Assembly: GCA_002779455.1 (NCBI GenBank)
Contig: PEWM01000108.1
Location: 16,518 to 40,692, forward strand
DNA: 24,175 bases
Source: Deltaproteobacteria bacterium CG07_land_8_20_14_0_80_60_11
Lineage (GTDB): Bacteria; Desulfobacterota; Desulfobaccia; Desulfobaccales; 0-14-0-80-60-11
Direction of reading: 5' to 3'
A model generated the notes under the pieces. That model did not search any database. It saw nothing but the letters and a program-made list of their open reading frames with translations, and was not told the origin of the DNA. This document shows, piece after piece, positions 1 to 7,028 of this stretch. Numbering within the stretch: position 1 is the first letter of the stretch; each line of letters starts with the position of its first letter. The translations under genes were made by a program, and so were the position numbers.

Positions 1-7
1 TGCGATT

Positions 8-28
8 GCACAGGTTGAAAACCTGTGC
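8..28. repeat. Perfect extragenic palindrome (9-bp stem, 3-base loop)
   Basis: GCACAGGTT and AACCTGTGC pair perfectly around a GAA loop. It lies just past the stop codon of the exported-protein gene, so it could act as a 3' hairpin for that gene, but no T-run follows on that strand. Its form (purine-rich arm, A/T-rich centre, mirror arm) is the same as that of the larger palindromes near 15979 and 22586, so I read it as a dispersed extragenic palindrome. Confidence 0.55.
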
Positions 29-37
29 CACCAATTC

Positions 38-589
38 TTACTTTTTTAACGGCAACTGGGTATCATGGGGCCGGCCCGGGGGCTCGGCGGGCCGCTCCAG
101 GCCTTCCAAAATGGCGCTCACAAACTTATGGGCATAAGCCACGAACTCACCTTCCACCACGTAGCTATACCGGATGTAACTTTCCGGGATATTCACCCTG
201 GCATTCTTGATGATGATATAGATATTGGGGTTGATCCCGGCCTGGCCGCGGTACTGGTAGTAGAGGTTCGGAACCTGGCGGGCGATGATGACCAGGCCGC
301 TTTCATCCAGGATGGTCAGCTGCGGGTAGATCTGGATCCCGGGGTCAGGTTTTTCGATGACCGCGCCTTTGGCAATGAGGTCATAGCCATCCCGATTGAG
401 TTTTTTGAGGGTGGCGCCGATCTTGCCCAGGACCTTCTCTTTTTCCCGGAGGGGAATCTTGTGGTACTGGTAAAAGTAGCCGGTGGGGAACTGTTTGGTC
501 TTGACCGAGGTTTCTTGCGCCCAAGCCGGGATGACCCCGGAGATGAGGCTTAAAACCAGCGCAAGGGCAGATATGATTCTCAGGGGCAT
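38..589 (-). CDS. Exported protein of unknown function
   Basis: A 183-residue protein that I do not recognise. The N-terminus is a clear signal peptide: MPLR, a hydrophobic stretch to about residue 20, and a likely cleavage site after AWA (about residue 24). The mature part is a soluble mixed alpha/beta sequence with no cysteines and many Ile/Tyr residues (NLYYQYRG, NIYIIIKNARVNIPESYIRYSY), which suggests a small periplasmic beta-rich domain. The C-terminal 20 residues are proline-rich and look disordered. No membrane anchor or lipobox is seen. The ATG start gives a full signal peptide; the Shine-Dalgarno before it is weak. It stands alone and reads away from hypA, so context gives no functional clue. 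Confidence 0.7.
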   Translation of the reverse strand: MPLRIISALALVLSLISGVIPAWAQETSVKTKQFPTGYFYQYHKIPLREKEKVLGKIGATLKKLNRDGYDLIAKGAVIEKPDPGIQIYPQLTILDESGLVIIARQVPNLYYQYRGQAGINPNIYIIIKNARVNIPESYIRYSYVVEGEFVAYAHKFVSAILEGLERPAEPPGRPHDTQLPLKK

Positions 590-866
590 GGATCAGGGAA
601 CCTATCCGGTTTTTACCGCCCAGGCGAGGGGCAGAATCACGGGGGGGCGAGTCGCGCCAAAAATTGGCGGCGCCTGGCCCGGCCCCTGGTTTGGCAAGGC
701 CGCGGTGGGGGCCGGCAATCCTGGCCGGGAAGGTCTCCGGGGTCAAGCAAGGGAAAATATTTCGCTTCCCGGGGTTAAATGTGGTATTGCTGACGGGAAT
801 TATACCATTTTTCGATTCAAAAAAAACACACCATCTGATTAATTTGTTGATATTACAAGTCTTTTT

Positions 867-891
867 AACCGAAAACCGAAAACCGAAAACG
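867..891. repeat. Heptamer tandem array, unit AACCGAA (about 3.5 copies)
   Basis: Three perfect copies of the 7-base unit AACCGAA run head to tail, followed by a partial fourth. The complementary unit (CGGTTTT) makes a second, longer array at 21024-21055, so this is a repeat family that recurs within the window. Confidence 0.85.
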
Positions 892-907
892 GTATTAGAG
901 GTGCATA

Positions 908-932
908 CCTGAGGTTCTGGAGAAACCTCAGG
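908..932 (+). promoter_or_regulatory. Stem-loop in the hypA leader
   Basis: CCTGAGGTT and AACCTCAGG form a perfect 9-bp stem with a 7-base loop. It ends 8 bases before the GGAGG ribosome-binding site of hypA. A hairpin here could shield or present the ribosome-binding site, or it may be another extragenic palindrome. No T-run follows, so it is not a standard terminator. Confidence 0.5.
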
Positions 933-956
933 CAATATGGGGAGGTGCCGGCAAAG

Positions 957-1331
957 TTGCATGAATATTCATTAATGGAGCAGGTAATCGCCCACATCCT
1001 GGCAGAACTCAAAAAGGTGGATGGCCCCCCGGACGGGAGTTCATTGGAGGTGGTCTTGAGAGTGGGGGCCCTGGCGGTGCACTCCGAGGCCGCCACCCGG
1101 CAGGCCTATGAGGTTTTGGTCCAGGGGACGGCCCTGGCGCAATCCCGGCTGAACCTGACGATTGAACCGGTGACTTTGACCTGCGTGAAATGCGGCTATC
1201 AGGGACCTCTGCCGGAGGGCGCGGTCGATCCCCACGACCTGTCCCCGCTGGTGGAGTGCCCCCAGTGCGGCGCCGTAAGCCCGGTTCAGGGAGGCCGGGG
1301 GGTTTCGGGCATCGAACTCCGGTGGGAATAA
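957..1331 (+). CDS. hypA: [NiFe]-hydrogenase nickel incorporation protein HypA
   Basis: HypA is a cytoplasmic metallochaperone that works with HypB to insert nickel into the large subunit of [NiFe]-hydrogenases. The product (124 residues) has the diagnostic N-terminus M-H-E-Y-S-L and a zinc domain with two Cys pairs, CVKC and CPQC, near the C-terminus. In HypA the second-position His and the N-terminal amine bind nickel. I therefore place the start at TTG 957, which puts His at position 2, rather than at an in-frame GTG 12 bases upstream that would bury this His. GGAGG lies 11 bases before the TTG. The next gene, convergent, is a hydrogenase maturation protease, which fits. No hydrogenase subunits or hypB-F are in the window. 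Confidence 0.93.
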   Translation: MHEYSLMEQVIAHILAELKKVDGPPDGSSLEVVLRVGALAVHSEAATRQAYEVLVQGTALAQSRLNLTIEPVTLTCVKCGYQGPLPEGAVDPHDLSPLVECPQCGAVSPVQGGRGVSGIELRWE

Positions 1332-1343
1332 AACCTGAAGCGT

Positions 1344-1364
1344 TCAGCTATCAGCGGTCAGCTT
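1344..1364. repeat. Heptamer array of TCAGNNN form downstream of hypA
   Basis: Three 7-base units, TCAGCTA, TCAGCGG and TCAGCTT, begin 12 bases after the hypA stop codon. The first 12 bases (1344-1355) are perfectly complementary to 1441-1452 in the array at the end of the convergent protease gene, so the two arrays can pair across the intergenic region. Confidence 0.75.
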
Positions 1365-1372
1365 TATGAAGC

Positions 1373-1420
1373 ATAACGATTGGTCGTATGATCCCAGTAA
1401 ATCAATCGTTATCGATCATA
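1373..1420. other. Interleaved inverted repeats (possible pseudoknot)
   Basis: ATAACGATTG (1373-1382) is complementary to CAATCGTTAT (1403-1412). TATGATC (1387-1393), inside the loop of that stem, is complementary to GATCATA (1414-1420), outside it. This crossed arrangement is that of an H-type pseudoknot, readable on either strand because both stems are inverted repeats. It sits between convergent hypA and the protease gene; a T5 run (1436-1440) follows. Confidence 0.45.
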
Positions 1421-1440
1421 TTTGATAAATCCTGGTTTTT

Positions 1441-1468
1441 GCTGATAGCTGACTGCTGAAAGCTCCTC
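1441..1468. repeat. Heptamer array overlapping the protease stop codon
   Basis: Four 7-base units beginning GCT (GCTGATA, GCTGACT, then two more divergent ones). Read on the - strand, the sense strand of the protease gene, this is the TCAGNNN form, starting within the TGA stop codon. It is inverted relative to the array behind hypA. Confidence 0.75.
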
Positions 1469-1967
1469 ATCCGGCGCCCTCTCCCGAGAGAGCCGCCATG
1501 AGGCGCCGGCAGGCCGTGTCAATGGCGCTCGTCATGGCCGGTGACAGTCCCGGCTTGACTTCATCCGGGATGGCTTCGACCTGAGCCACCAGAATCTTGA
1601 TGTCTATCCGGCTATGCTCCTTAAGCTCCTGGAGCATGTTGACCGTGGGAAATTGGTGGAGCGAGAAGTCGGAGGTTTTTTTGTCCGGTATCCCTTCCAC
1701 CGGGATTTCGAAGACCTCTCCCGGCTGCCGGTCGGGATATTCCACCGCATCGATGATGAAAATCTTCTGAGGCTTCTTGTCGCTCAAGACCAAATCAAAC
1801 AGAATATCCCGGATGCTGGTTCCCACATCCATCACCAGGACGCCGTCGGGGAGGGGGTAGTGCTCTTTCAGCCTCTGAATGACGGCGGGGCCAAACCCGT
1901 CATCGCCCCACAGGATATTGCCGCAGCCGAAGACCAGGACTGATTTCTCGAACAAATCTTTTATCAT
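1467..1967 (-). CDS. [NiFe]-hydrogenase maturation protease (HybD/HycI/FrhD family)
   Basis: This endopeptidase removes the C-terminal tail of a hydrogenase large subunit after nickel insertion. The 166-residue length is normal. The N-terminus has the family signature GCGNILWGDDGFG (14-26). Aligning by eye with E. coli HybD (nickel ligands Glu16, Asp62, His93), the three ligands here are Asp23, Asp73 (in IIDAV) and His104 (in SLHQF), so the enzyme looks active. The style is closest to the FrhD/HycI branch (Asp at the first ligand), but I cannot say which hydrogenase it serves. It is convergent with hypA; no hydrogenase structural gene lies in the window. An extended -10 promoter is visible about 130 bases upstream. 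Confidence 0.88.
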   Translation of the reverse strand: MIKDLFEKSVLVFGCGNILWGDDGFGPAVIQRLKEHYPLPDGVLVMDVGTSIRDILFDLVLSDKKPQKIFIIDAVEYPDRQPGEVFEIPVEGIPDKKTSDFSLHQFPTVNMLQELKEHSRIDIKILVAQVEAIPDEVKPGLSPAMTSAIDTACRRLMAALSGEGAG

Positions 1968-2093
1968 CAGGTTATTAACGCTCCTGGATCAAGCCCTGGG
2001 CTGGGGCCTGGGCCCTCAGGGGGAAACCGGGGTCTCCAGAGGATCCGGTGATGATGAGAAGGTTTGGGACTCAACCTGACGCCCTTTAGCTTA

Positions 2094-2102
2094 ATTATAG
2101 CA
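2094..2102 (-). promoter_or_regulatory. Extended -10 promoter for the maturation protease gene
   Basis: On the - strand the sequence TGCTATAAT gives a perfect TATAAT hexamer with the TGn extension. No good -35 hexamer stands at 16-18 bases, which extended -10 promoters can do without. It would give a leader of about 120 bases before the gene. Confidence 0.45.
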
Positions 2103-2216
2103 AGGCGAGAGGGGAAATTGAGCAATTTTTGGGGGCTTGAGCCCACCCGAAACCGAAAAATTTAGGAGACCGCGTGGTTTCAGGGTTAGGAAAAAGAGAG
2201 CAACGGCCCCGAGATT

Positions 2217-2954
2217 CTAAAAGCAAGGTTCACCGGCGATAATTTTTCCAGGAATGTCGTTGACCATGGCCCGGGCGCGGTTTTCTCCTACCAGACGGGA
2301 TAATTCAGTGACCGCCTCGCTCAGTAAGGGAGGACGCCCCTTCGGGTCGTGGGCGTCGGTAGCCAGCAGGTGAACGTATCCCAGCTTAACTAATTGTCGA
2401 GAAATCTTTTTTACTCTTCTGCCAAACCAACCGGTTAAGCTGTTGCCGGTCATCTGGGCCAGGCAGCCCGAGTCAATCAATCGTTTAAGCTTGTAGGGCA
2501 TCTCTTGAATAATCATGTGCCGCTCAGGATGGGTAATGATGGGAGTTATGCCCTTGGATTGCAGGTAAAAACAGATTTCTTCAGTCGCCGGCGGCAATGA
2601 GGTATCGGGGAGTTCTAAGAGCAAATAGCGGTTGGCGTCATTAATGGTCAACGCCCGGCCGTCATCTAAAAGTTGTAATGATTCGAAACCAAGGGGAAAA
2701 TCACAACCCGGGATGATTTCCAAAGGTATTTTTTCTTCATACAATCTGTGCCGCAGTTGCGCCACGTGCTGGAGAATTATTTCTTTGGTATTTAAACGAG
2801 TTCGATCGATAGTTCTCCCTTTGAAGAGGTGCGGGGTGGCTACCATTACCGTGATGCCATCCGCCACCGCCATCCGCGCCATTTCCAGGGATTGCCCCCA
2901 GTTTTTGGCTCCGTCGTCCACCCCAGGCAGGATATGCGCATGAATATCAATCAT
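2217..2954 (-). CDS. PHP-fold tyrosine-protein phosphatase, CpsB/YwqE family
   Basis: Manganese-dependent phosphatases of this family dephosphorylate bacterial tyrosine kinases that control polysaccharide polymerisation. The 245 residues carry all the metal-binding motifs of the PHP fold: HAHILPGVDDGA (His5, His7), ATPH (His42), an acidic residue in GCDF (Asp85), THPERH (His142) and TDAHD (Asp200, His202). The length is normal. Capsule or exopolysaccharide genes usually surround this gene; none are seen here, and its upstream side is a long non-coding stretch, so its kinase partner must lie elsewhere. Other PHP hydrolases are possible, but the spacing of the motifs fits CpsB best. Confidence 0.85.
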   Translation of the reverse strand: MIDIHAHILPGVDDGAKNWGQSLEMARMAVADGITVMVATPHLFKGRTIDRTRLNTKEIILQHVAQLRHRLYEEKIPLEIIPGCDFPLGFESLQLLDDGRALTINDANRYLLLELPDTSLPPATEEICFYLQSKGITPIITHPERHMIIQEMPYKLKRLIDSGCLAQMTGNSLTGWFGRRVKKISRQLVKLGYVHLLATDAHDPKGRPPLLSEAVTELSRLVGENRARAMVNDIPGKIIAGEPCF

Positions 2955-3288
2955 GGTCAGTATTACTTTCGCCTTACCCGCCAGACAATCGATGGCGATC
3001 CGGGGAATTAGCCCTGGCGACTTTCAGGTCATAGGGGCATGGCCCATGGAACTCCTGCCCCCAAAGGCCGCGCCAGTTTCTCAGAGGACCTTTCGCAGGG
3101 CGTTCATGGGAGACCACCGGGTAATTTTTTTTGCAGAATCCTATCAAGTTTTGCTTGGCAATGATATTTCCACCAAATCTTCCGGTTCCATGGATAGCCC
3201 TGGGAGACTTTGAGAGGGGAAATGAATTCTTGATTGAGTAATCAACGCTTAAATTTTATAATTTTAGCTTTATGATAGCAACCCATGT

Positions 3289-3310
3289 GGGGCGGTGCGC
3301 TCACCGCCCC
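3289..3310. repeat. Extragenic palindrome (9-bp stem, 4-base loop)
   Basis: GGGGCGGTG and CACCGCCCC pair perfectly around CGCT. It has no T-run on either side. It shares the GGGGCGG arm with the palindromes near 8597, 15979, 17737 and 22586, so it looks like one member of a family of GC-rich extragenic palindromes. Confidence 0.6.
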
Positions 3311-3436
3311 TTCAATTCGCATAGCTACTTGTTTGATGGCGCCTTGGTCTCAATAATCCCCGCCAGACCGGCTGTATCCCGGGCCGGCCGCCGGTCCCGG
3401 CCTCGCTTCGCCCGCGGAACTTTTCGCCATAATTAA

Positions 3437-3465
3437 TTGACCTGGGGAAACATTTCTATGATAAA
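3437..3465 (+). promoter_or_regulatory. Candidate sigma-70 promoter for leuS
   Basis: TTGACC (3437-3442) is followed after 17 bases by GATAAA (3460-3465), within an AT-rich run (TATGATAAAT). It lies about 45 bases before the leuS start. The -35 is good and the -10 mediocre. Confidence 0.35.
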
Positions 3466-3510
3466 TTTTAACCCTTAAGGAACTAAGGAACCTGCGATCA
3501 GGAGCGTGGC

Positions 3511-5997
3511 ATGGCCCCTCGTTACGAACCCCGCCCCCTGGAAGCCAAGTGGCAGAAGATCTGGGAGGAGCGGGGGCTGTTTAACGCCCCGGAAGACCCG
3601 GCCCGGCCCAAATACTACGTGCTGGAGATGTTCCCCTACCCTTCCGGGCGCATCCACATGGGCCACGTGCGCAACTATACCATCGGGGACGTGGTGGCCC
3701 GGTACAAGCGGATGCGGGGTTTTAACGTGCTCCATCCCATGGGCTGGGACGCCTTCGGGCTGCCGGCGGAGAATGCCGCCATGGCCCGGGGGCTCCATCC
3801 CGCCGCCTGGACCTTCGACAATATTGAGTACATGCGCCGCCAGCTCCAGGAGCTGGGCTACAGCTACGACTGGCCCCGGGAGCTGGCCACCTGCGATCCG
3901 GACTACTACCGCTGGGAGCAGCTGGTCTTCATCGAGATGTTTCGCCGGGGGCTGGCCTACAAGAAGGAGGCCCCGGTCAACTGGTGCCCGAAGTGCCGGA
4001 CGGTGCTGGCCAACGAACAGGTGGAAGAGGGCCTCTGCTGGCGCTGCGATTCGCCGGTGCACTTAAAAGAGCTGAATCAGTGGTTCTTCAAGATCACCGC
4101 CTATGCCGAGGAGCTCTTGTGCGACCTGGACCAGCTGGCCCACTGGCCGGAGCGGGTCCTCACCATGCAGCGCCACTGGATCGGCAAATCCTCCGGGGCG
4201 GAGATCTATTTTCCGCTGGCCCCAGGCGGCGAGCCCCTGACGGTGTTCACCACCCGGGCCGACACCCTGTTCGGGGCCACCTTCATGAGCCTGGCCCCGG
4301 AGCACCCCCTGGCCCTGGCCCTGGCCGAAGGCACCGGCCAGGCAGAGGCGGTGGCGAGCTTCGTCGAGTACTGGCGGGCCCAGAACCGCAGCCGGGGCGT
4401 CCTGGAGGAGGTCACCAAGGAGGGGGTGTTCACCGGCAGCTACTGCACGAACCCCGTCACCGGCCGGCAAATGCCCATTTACGTGGCTAACTTCGTGCTC
4501 ATGGAGTACGGCGCCGGCGCGGTGATGGCGGTGCCGGCCCACGACCAGCGGGATTTCGAGTTCGCCCGGAAGTATGATTTGCCCATCAAGGTGGTGATTC
4601 AGCCCCCGGGGGAGAAGCTTAAGGCCGACACTCTCACCGCGGCGTACGAGGACGAAGGCGTCCTGGCGGACTCCGGCCAGTTCACCGGCATGGCCAGCGC
4701 CGCAGCCAAGGAGGCCATCGCCGCCTTTCTGGAAGAAAAGGGTCAGGGTAAGGCCGCGGTGCATTTTCGCCTGAGGGACTGGCTCATCTCCCGGCAGCGC
4801 TACTGGGGGGCGCCTATTCCCATCATTTATTGCGAGCGCTGCGGCCTGGCGCCGGCGCCGGAGTCAGACCTGCCCGTGGTCTTGCCCCTGGATGTTGCCA
4901 TCACCGGAGAGGGCGGCTCGCCCCTGGCGCAGCTGCCGTCGTTCTATGAGGTGGCCTGCCCCGTCTGCGGTGGCCCGGCCCGGCGGGAAGTGGACACCAT
5001 GGACACCTTCGTGGAGTCCTCCTGGTACTTCCTGCGCTACGCCTGCGCCGACTATACCGAAGGCGTCCTGGACCCGGCCCGGGTGAACTACTGGCTGCCC
5101 GTGGACCAGTACATCGGCGGCATCGAGCACGCGGTGCTGCACCTGTTGTACGCCCGCTTTTTCACCAAGGTCCTGCGAGACCTGGGGATGGTGGCAATCG
5201 ACGAACCCTTTCAGCGCCTTCTCACTCAGGGGATGGTCTTGAAAGACGGGGCCAAGATGGCCAAATCCAAGGGCAACGTGGTGGACCCGGAGTATATGAT
5301 CGCCGAATACGGCACCGACACCACCCGCCTGTTTCTGCTGTTTGCGGCGCCGCCGGAGAAGGACCTGGAGTGGAGCGACCAGGGGGTCGCCGGATCAGCC
5401 CGGTTTCTGCATCGCCTCTGGAACCTGGTGCAGGGCCTGCTGCCGGAATTGCAGGGGGTTTCGCCGTATCAAGGCACCGGGGCTGGGTTTTCCGCCGGGC
5501 TTTCGGAGTTTCGCCACAAGGTGCACGCCACTATCAAAAAGGTGACCGAGGACATCGAGGATTCCTTTCACTTCAACACCGCCATCGCCGCGGTGATGGA
5601 ACTGGTGAACGCCTTTTATCTGGCCGCGGAAAACCTGCCCCGAGACGAGGCCGCTCTGAGGGTCTTCCGGGAGGCGGTGGAGGCCATCCTGCTCCTGGTC
5701 AGCCCCATGGTGCCCCACATCGCCGAGGAACTCTGGCAGGCCCTGGGACACACCACTCTCGTCCTGGAGGCGCCCTGGCCCCAACCCCAGGCCGAGGCCC
5801 TGACGGTCTCCACCCTGACGGTGGTGATCCAGGTCAACGGCAAGGTAAGAAGCCGGCTCTCGGTGCCGGCCGCGGCCACGGACGCGGAAATCAAAGACCT
5901 GGCCCTGGCCGACCCCGCCATTGCGAAATGGCTCAAGGGCCAGCCGCCCAAGAAAGTCATCCTGGCCCGGCGCAAGCTGGTCAACATCGTCATCTGA
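3511..5997 (+). CDS. leuS: Leucyl-tRNA synthetase
   Basis: Charges tRNA-Leu with leucine in the cytoplasm. At 828 residues it is a normal bacterial-type class Ia LeuRS. The catalytic HIGH motif is HMGH (49-52, after PYPSGRI) and KMSKS is KMAKS (582-586). A zinc-type loop has C159/C162 and C176/C179. The inserted CP1 editing domain is marked by TTRADTLFG (from 247). The C-terminus has the anticodon-binding and small terminal domains (VQVNGKVRSRL). AGGAG stands 6 bases before the ATG. It heads the + strand run leuS-lptE-holA, an order also found in E. coli. Confidence 0.97.
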   Translation: MAPRYEPRPLEAKWQKIWEERGLFNAPEDPARPKYYVLEMFPYPSGRIHMGHVRNYTIGDVVARYKRMRGFNVLHPMGWDAFGLPAENAAMARGLHPAAWTFDNIEYMRRQLQELGYSYDWPRELATCDPDYYRWEQLVFIEMFRRGLAYKKEAPVNWCPKCRTVLANEQVEEGLCWRCDSPVHLKELNQWFFKITAYAEELLCDLDQLAHWPERVLTMQRHWIGKSSGAEIYFPLAPGGEPLTVFTTRADTLFGATFMSLAPEHPLALALAEGTGQAEAVASFVEYWRAQNRSRGVLEEVTKEGVFTGSYCTNPVTGRQMPIYVANFVLMEYGAGAVMAVPAHDQRDFEFARKYDLPIKVVIQPPGEKLKADTLTAAYEDEGVLADSGQFTGMASAAAKEAIAAFLEEKGQGKAAVHFRLRDWLISRQRYWGAPIPIIYCERCGLAPAPESDLPVVLPLDVAITGEGGSPLAQLPSFYEVACPVCGGPARREVDTMDTFVESSWYFLRYACADYTEGVLDPARVNYWLPVDQYIGGIEHAVLHLLYARFFTKVLRDLGMVAIDEPFQRLLTQGMVLKDGAKMAKSKGNVVDPEYMIAEYGTDTTRLFLLFAAPPEKDLEWSDQGVAGSARFLHRLWNLVQGLLPELQGVSPYQGTGAGFSAGLSEFRHKVHATIKKVTEDIEDSFHFNTAIAAVMELVNAFYLAAENLPRDEAALRVFREAVEAILLLVSPMVPHIAEELWQALGHTTLVLEAPWPQPQAEALTVSTLTVVIQVNGKVRSRLSVPAAATDAEIKDLALADPAIAKWLKGQPPKKVILARRKLVNIVI

Positions 5998-6009
5998 GGG
6001 AGTGAAACC

Positions 6010-6525
6010 ATGGCCGTCTGCCGCCTCGGAGTGGTCGTCTTGCTCGTGGTCAGCCTGTGGGGTTGCGGTTACCGGCCCTTAGGGGCGGCGCCGCCTGATT
6101 CCCAGGTCCGGCCGTCCCTGGCCATCCCCCTGTTCGCCAACCGCTCCACCGAGGTGGGGCTGGAGGCCATCTTCGCCACGGCCCTGATCAACGCCTTCGC
6201 CCAGACCGGGGCGGTCAAGGTGGTCCCCGGAGACCGGGAGGCCGACCTGGTGCTGGAAGGCAAGGTGCGGTCGCTGGACAATACCTCGGTGGCCTTCGAC
6301 TCCGTCTCCCGCTCCTCGGTGCGCCGGGTGACCCTGAGGGTCGAAATAACCCTGCGGCAAAAGAAAGGCGACAAGGTCCTCTGGAAGGACACCCAGGTCC
6401 TCCAGGAAGATTACGTAGTAGACCCCAATTACCACTTCGGGGAGGCCACCAAGACCGAAGGCCTCCAGCGGGCGGCCATCACCCTGGCCCGGCGGGTGCT
6501 GGACAAGGTGCTGCTGGTGATTTAG
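6010..6525 (+). CDS. lptE: LPS-assembly lipoprotein LptE
   Basis: LptE is an outer-membrane lipoprotein that plugs the LptD barrel and delivers lipopolysaccharide to the cell surface. The 171-residue product has a short signal peptide ending in a lipobox (LWGC, lipidated Cys19), then the family's typical start GYRPLG, a conserved IPLFANRSTEVGLE block, and alternating beta/alpha segments ending in a helix. It begins 12 bases after leuS with GGGAG before the ATG, so the two are co-transcribed. The leuS-lptE linkage, known in many Gram-negatives, supports the call, since LptE sequences are poorly conserved. A heptamer array begins directly at its stop codon. Confidence 0.9.
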   Translation: MAVCRLGVVVLLVVSLWGCGYRPLGAAPPDSQVRPSLAIPLFANRSTEVGLEAIFATALINAFAQTGAVKVVPGDREADLVLEGKVRSLDNTSVAFDSVSRSSVRRVTLRVEITLRQKKGDKVLWKDTQVLQEDYVVDPNYHFGEATKTEGLQRAAITLARRVLDKVLLVI

Positions 6526-6553
6526 GAGTGAGCAGTGAGCAGTGAGCAGTGAG
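6526..6553. repeat. Heptamer array directly after the lptE stop codon
   Basis: Unit AGTGAGC (equivalently GCAGTGA) repeated nearly four times without error, starting on the base after the lptE TAG. It marks the left edge of the AT-rich cassette that separates lptE from holA. Confidence 0.85.
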
Positions 6554-6645
6554 GGGGCAAGGGGCGATTGATATTGATTATGATAAAGAATTTCTTTGAT
6601 TGATTTACTAAATGTTTTGGGTTATCTGTTAATCAATAGATCCCA

Positions 6646-7028
6646 ATGCTTACGAGACAAGAATTACAGAAGATTGCCAGAGCGAGGCTGCAAGACGCAG
6701 AGGCTCTATATCAGAGCAGTAGATATGATGGCTCGATTTATCTTTGTGGTTATGCGATTGAAATTGGGTTAAAATATAAAATATGCAAGACCTTGCGCTG
6801 GAAAGATTTTCCACCAAACGGAAGTTTCCAGGGTCTTCAAAGTTTCAAAACTCATAGTTTAGATGTCTTGTTAAAACTATCAGGTGCTGAGGATAAAATT
6901 TTTTGGTGCAATGGTCGATAGTAGCAAAATGGGACCCGGAGGCCCGTTATGAAAAAGTTGGTAGTGCTACTCAACAAAGTGCTAAGTCAATGATCGAAGC
7001 AACAAAAATATTATTGGGGGCTCTATGA
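6646..7028 (+). pseudogene. HEPN-domain protein gene with a -1 frameshift in a T run
   Basis: The first frame (6646-6921) gives 91 residues with a HEPN-type helix pair: LTRQELQKIARARLQDAEALY, then RYDGSIYLCGYAIEIGLKYKIC. It then stops. The -1 frame continues the family pattern at once (WSIVAKWDPEARYEKVGSA) to a TGA at 7026-7028. The join falls in the T6 run at 6899-6904: one more T, or a -1 ribosomal slip on TTT, restores an unbroken protein of 127 residues. The corrected stop overlaps the next gene's ATG (ATGA), as expected for a tightly coupled pair. No RX4-6H ribonuclease motif is seen. No clear ribosome-binding site precedes the ATG. It may be a decayed gene, a sequencing error in a homopolymer, or programmed slippage. 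AT-rich compared with its neighbours. Confidence 0.75.

Larger units (their letters stand above)
590..956. other. Intergenic region between two divergent genes
   Basis: No convincing gene lies in these 367 bases. The left part is GC-rich and the right part (about 780-870) AT-rich. It should hold the promoters of the exported-protein gene (-) and of hypA (+), but I cannot assign a good -35/-10 pair. It holds a heptamer array (867-891), a stem-loop just before hypA (908-932) and a small CGCCAA/TTGGCG palindrome (655-669). Short reading frames here have low-complexity or antisense-type translations and were left out. Confidence 0.6.
2955..3510. other. Long intergenic region upstream of leuS
   Basis: About 556 bases with no gene I can support. 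The left half should carry the promoter of the - strand phosphatase gene. A short + strand frame (2953-3213) has no ribosome-binding site or recognisable domain. The right half holds an extragenic palindrome (3289-3310), a GC-rich block (about 3355-3425), and an AT-rich leuS leader with a candidate promoter. I see no tRNA and no T-box-like element before leuS, but I could not fold the region. Confidence 0.55.

Noticed and set aside
381..962. A 193-residue - strand frame upstream of and overlapping the first exported protein
   Set aside because: It includes the translated heptamer array, overlaps the exported-protein gene in another frame, and has no domain or ribosome-binding site.
2953..3213. 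An 86-residue + strand frame in the gap before leuS
   Set aside because: No ribosome-binding site, no recognisable domain, and mixed composition; treated as chance.
3214..3510. T-box leader or tRNA before leuS
   Set aside because: I could not find a T-box consensus, a terminator with an antiterminator, or a tRNA-like fold; only a single palindrome and a promoter-like pair are seen.
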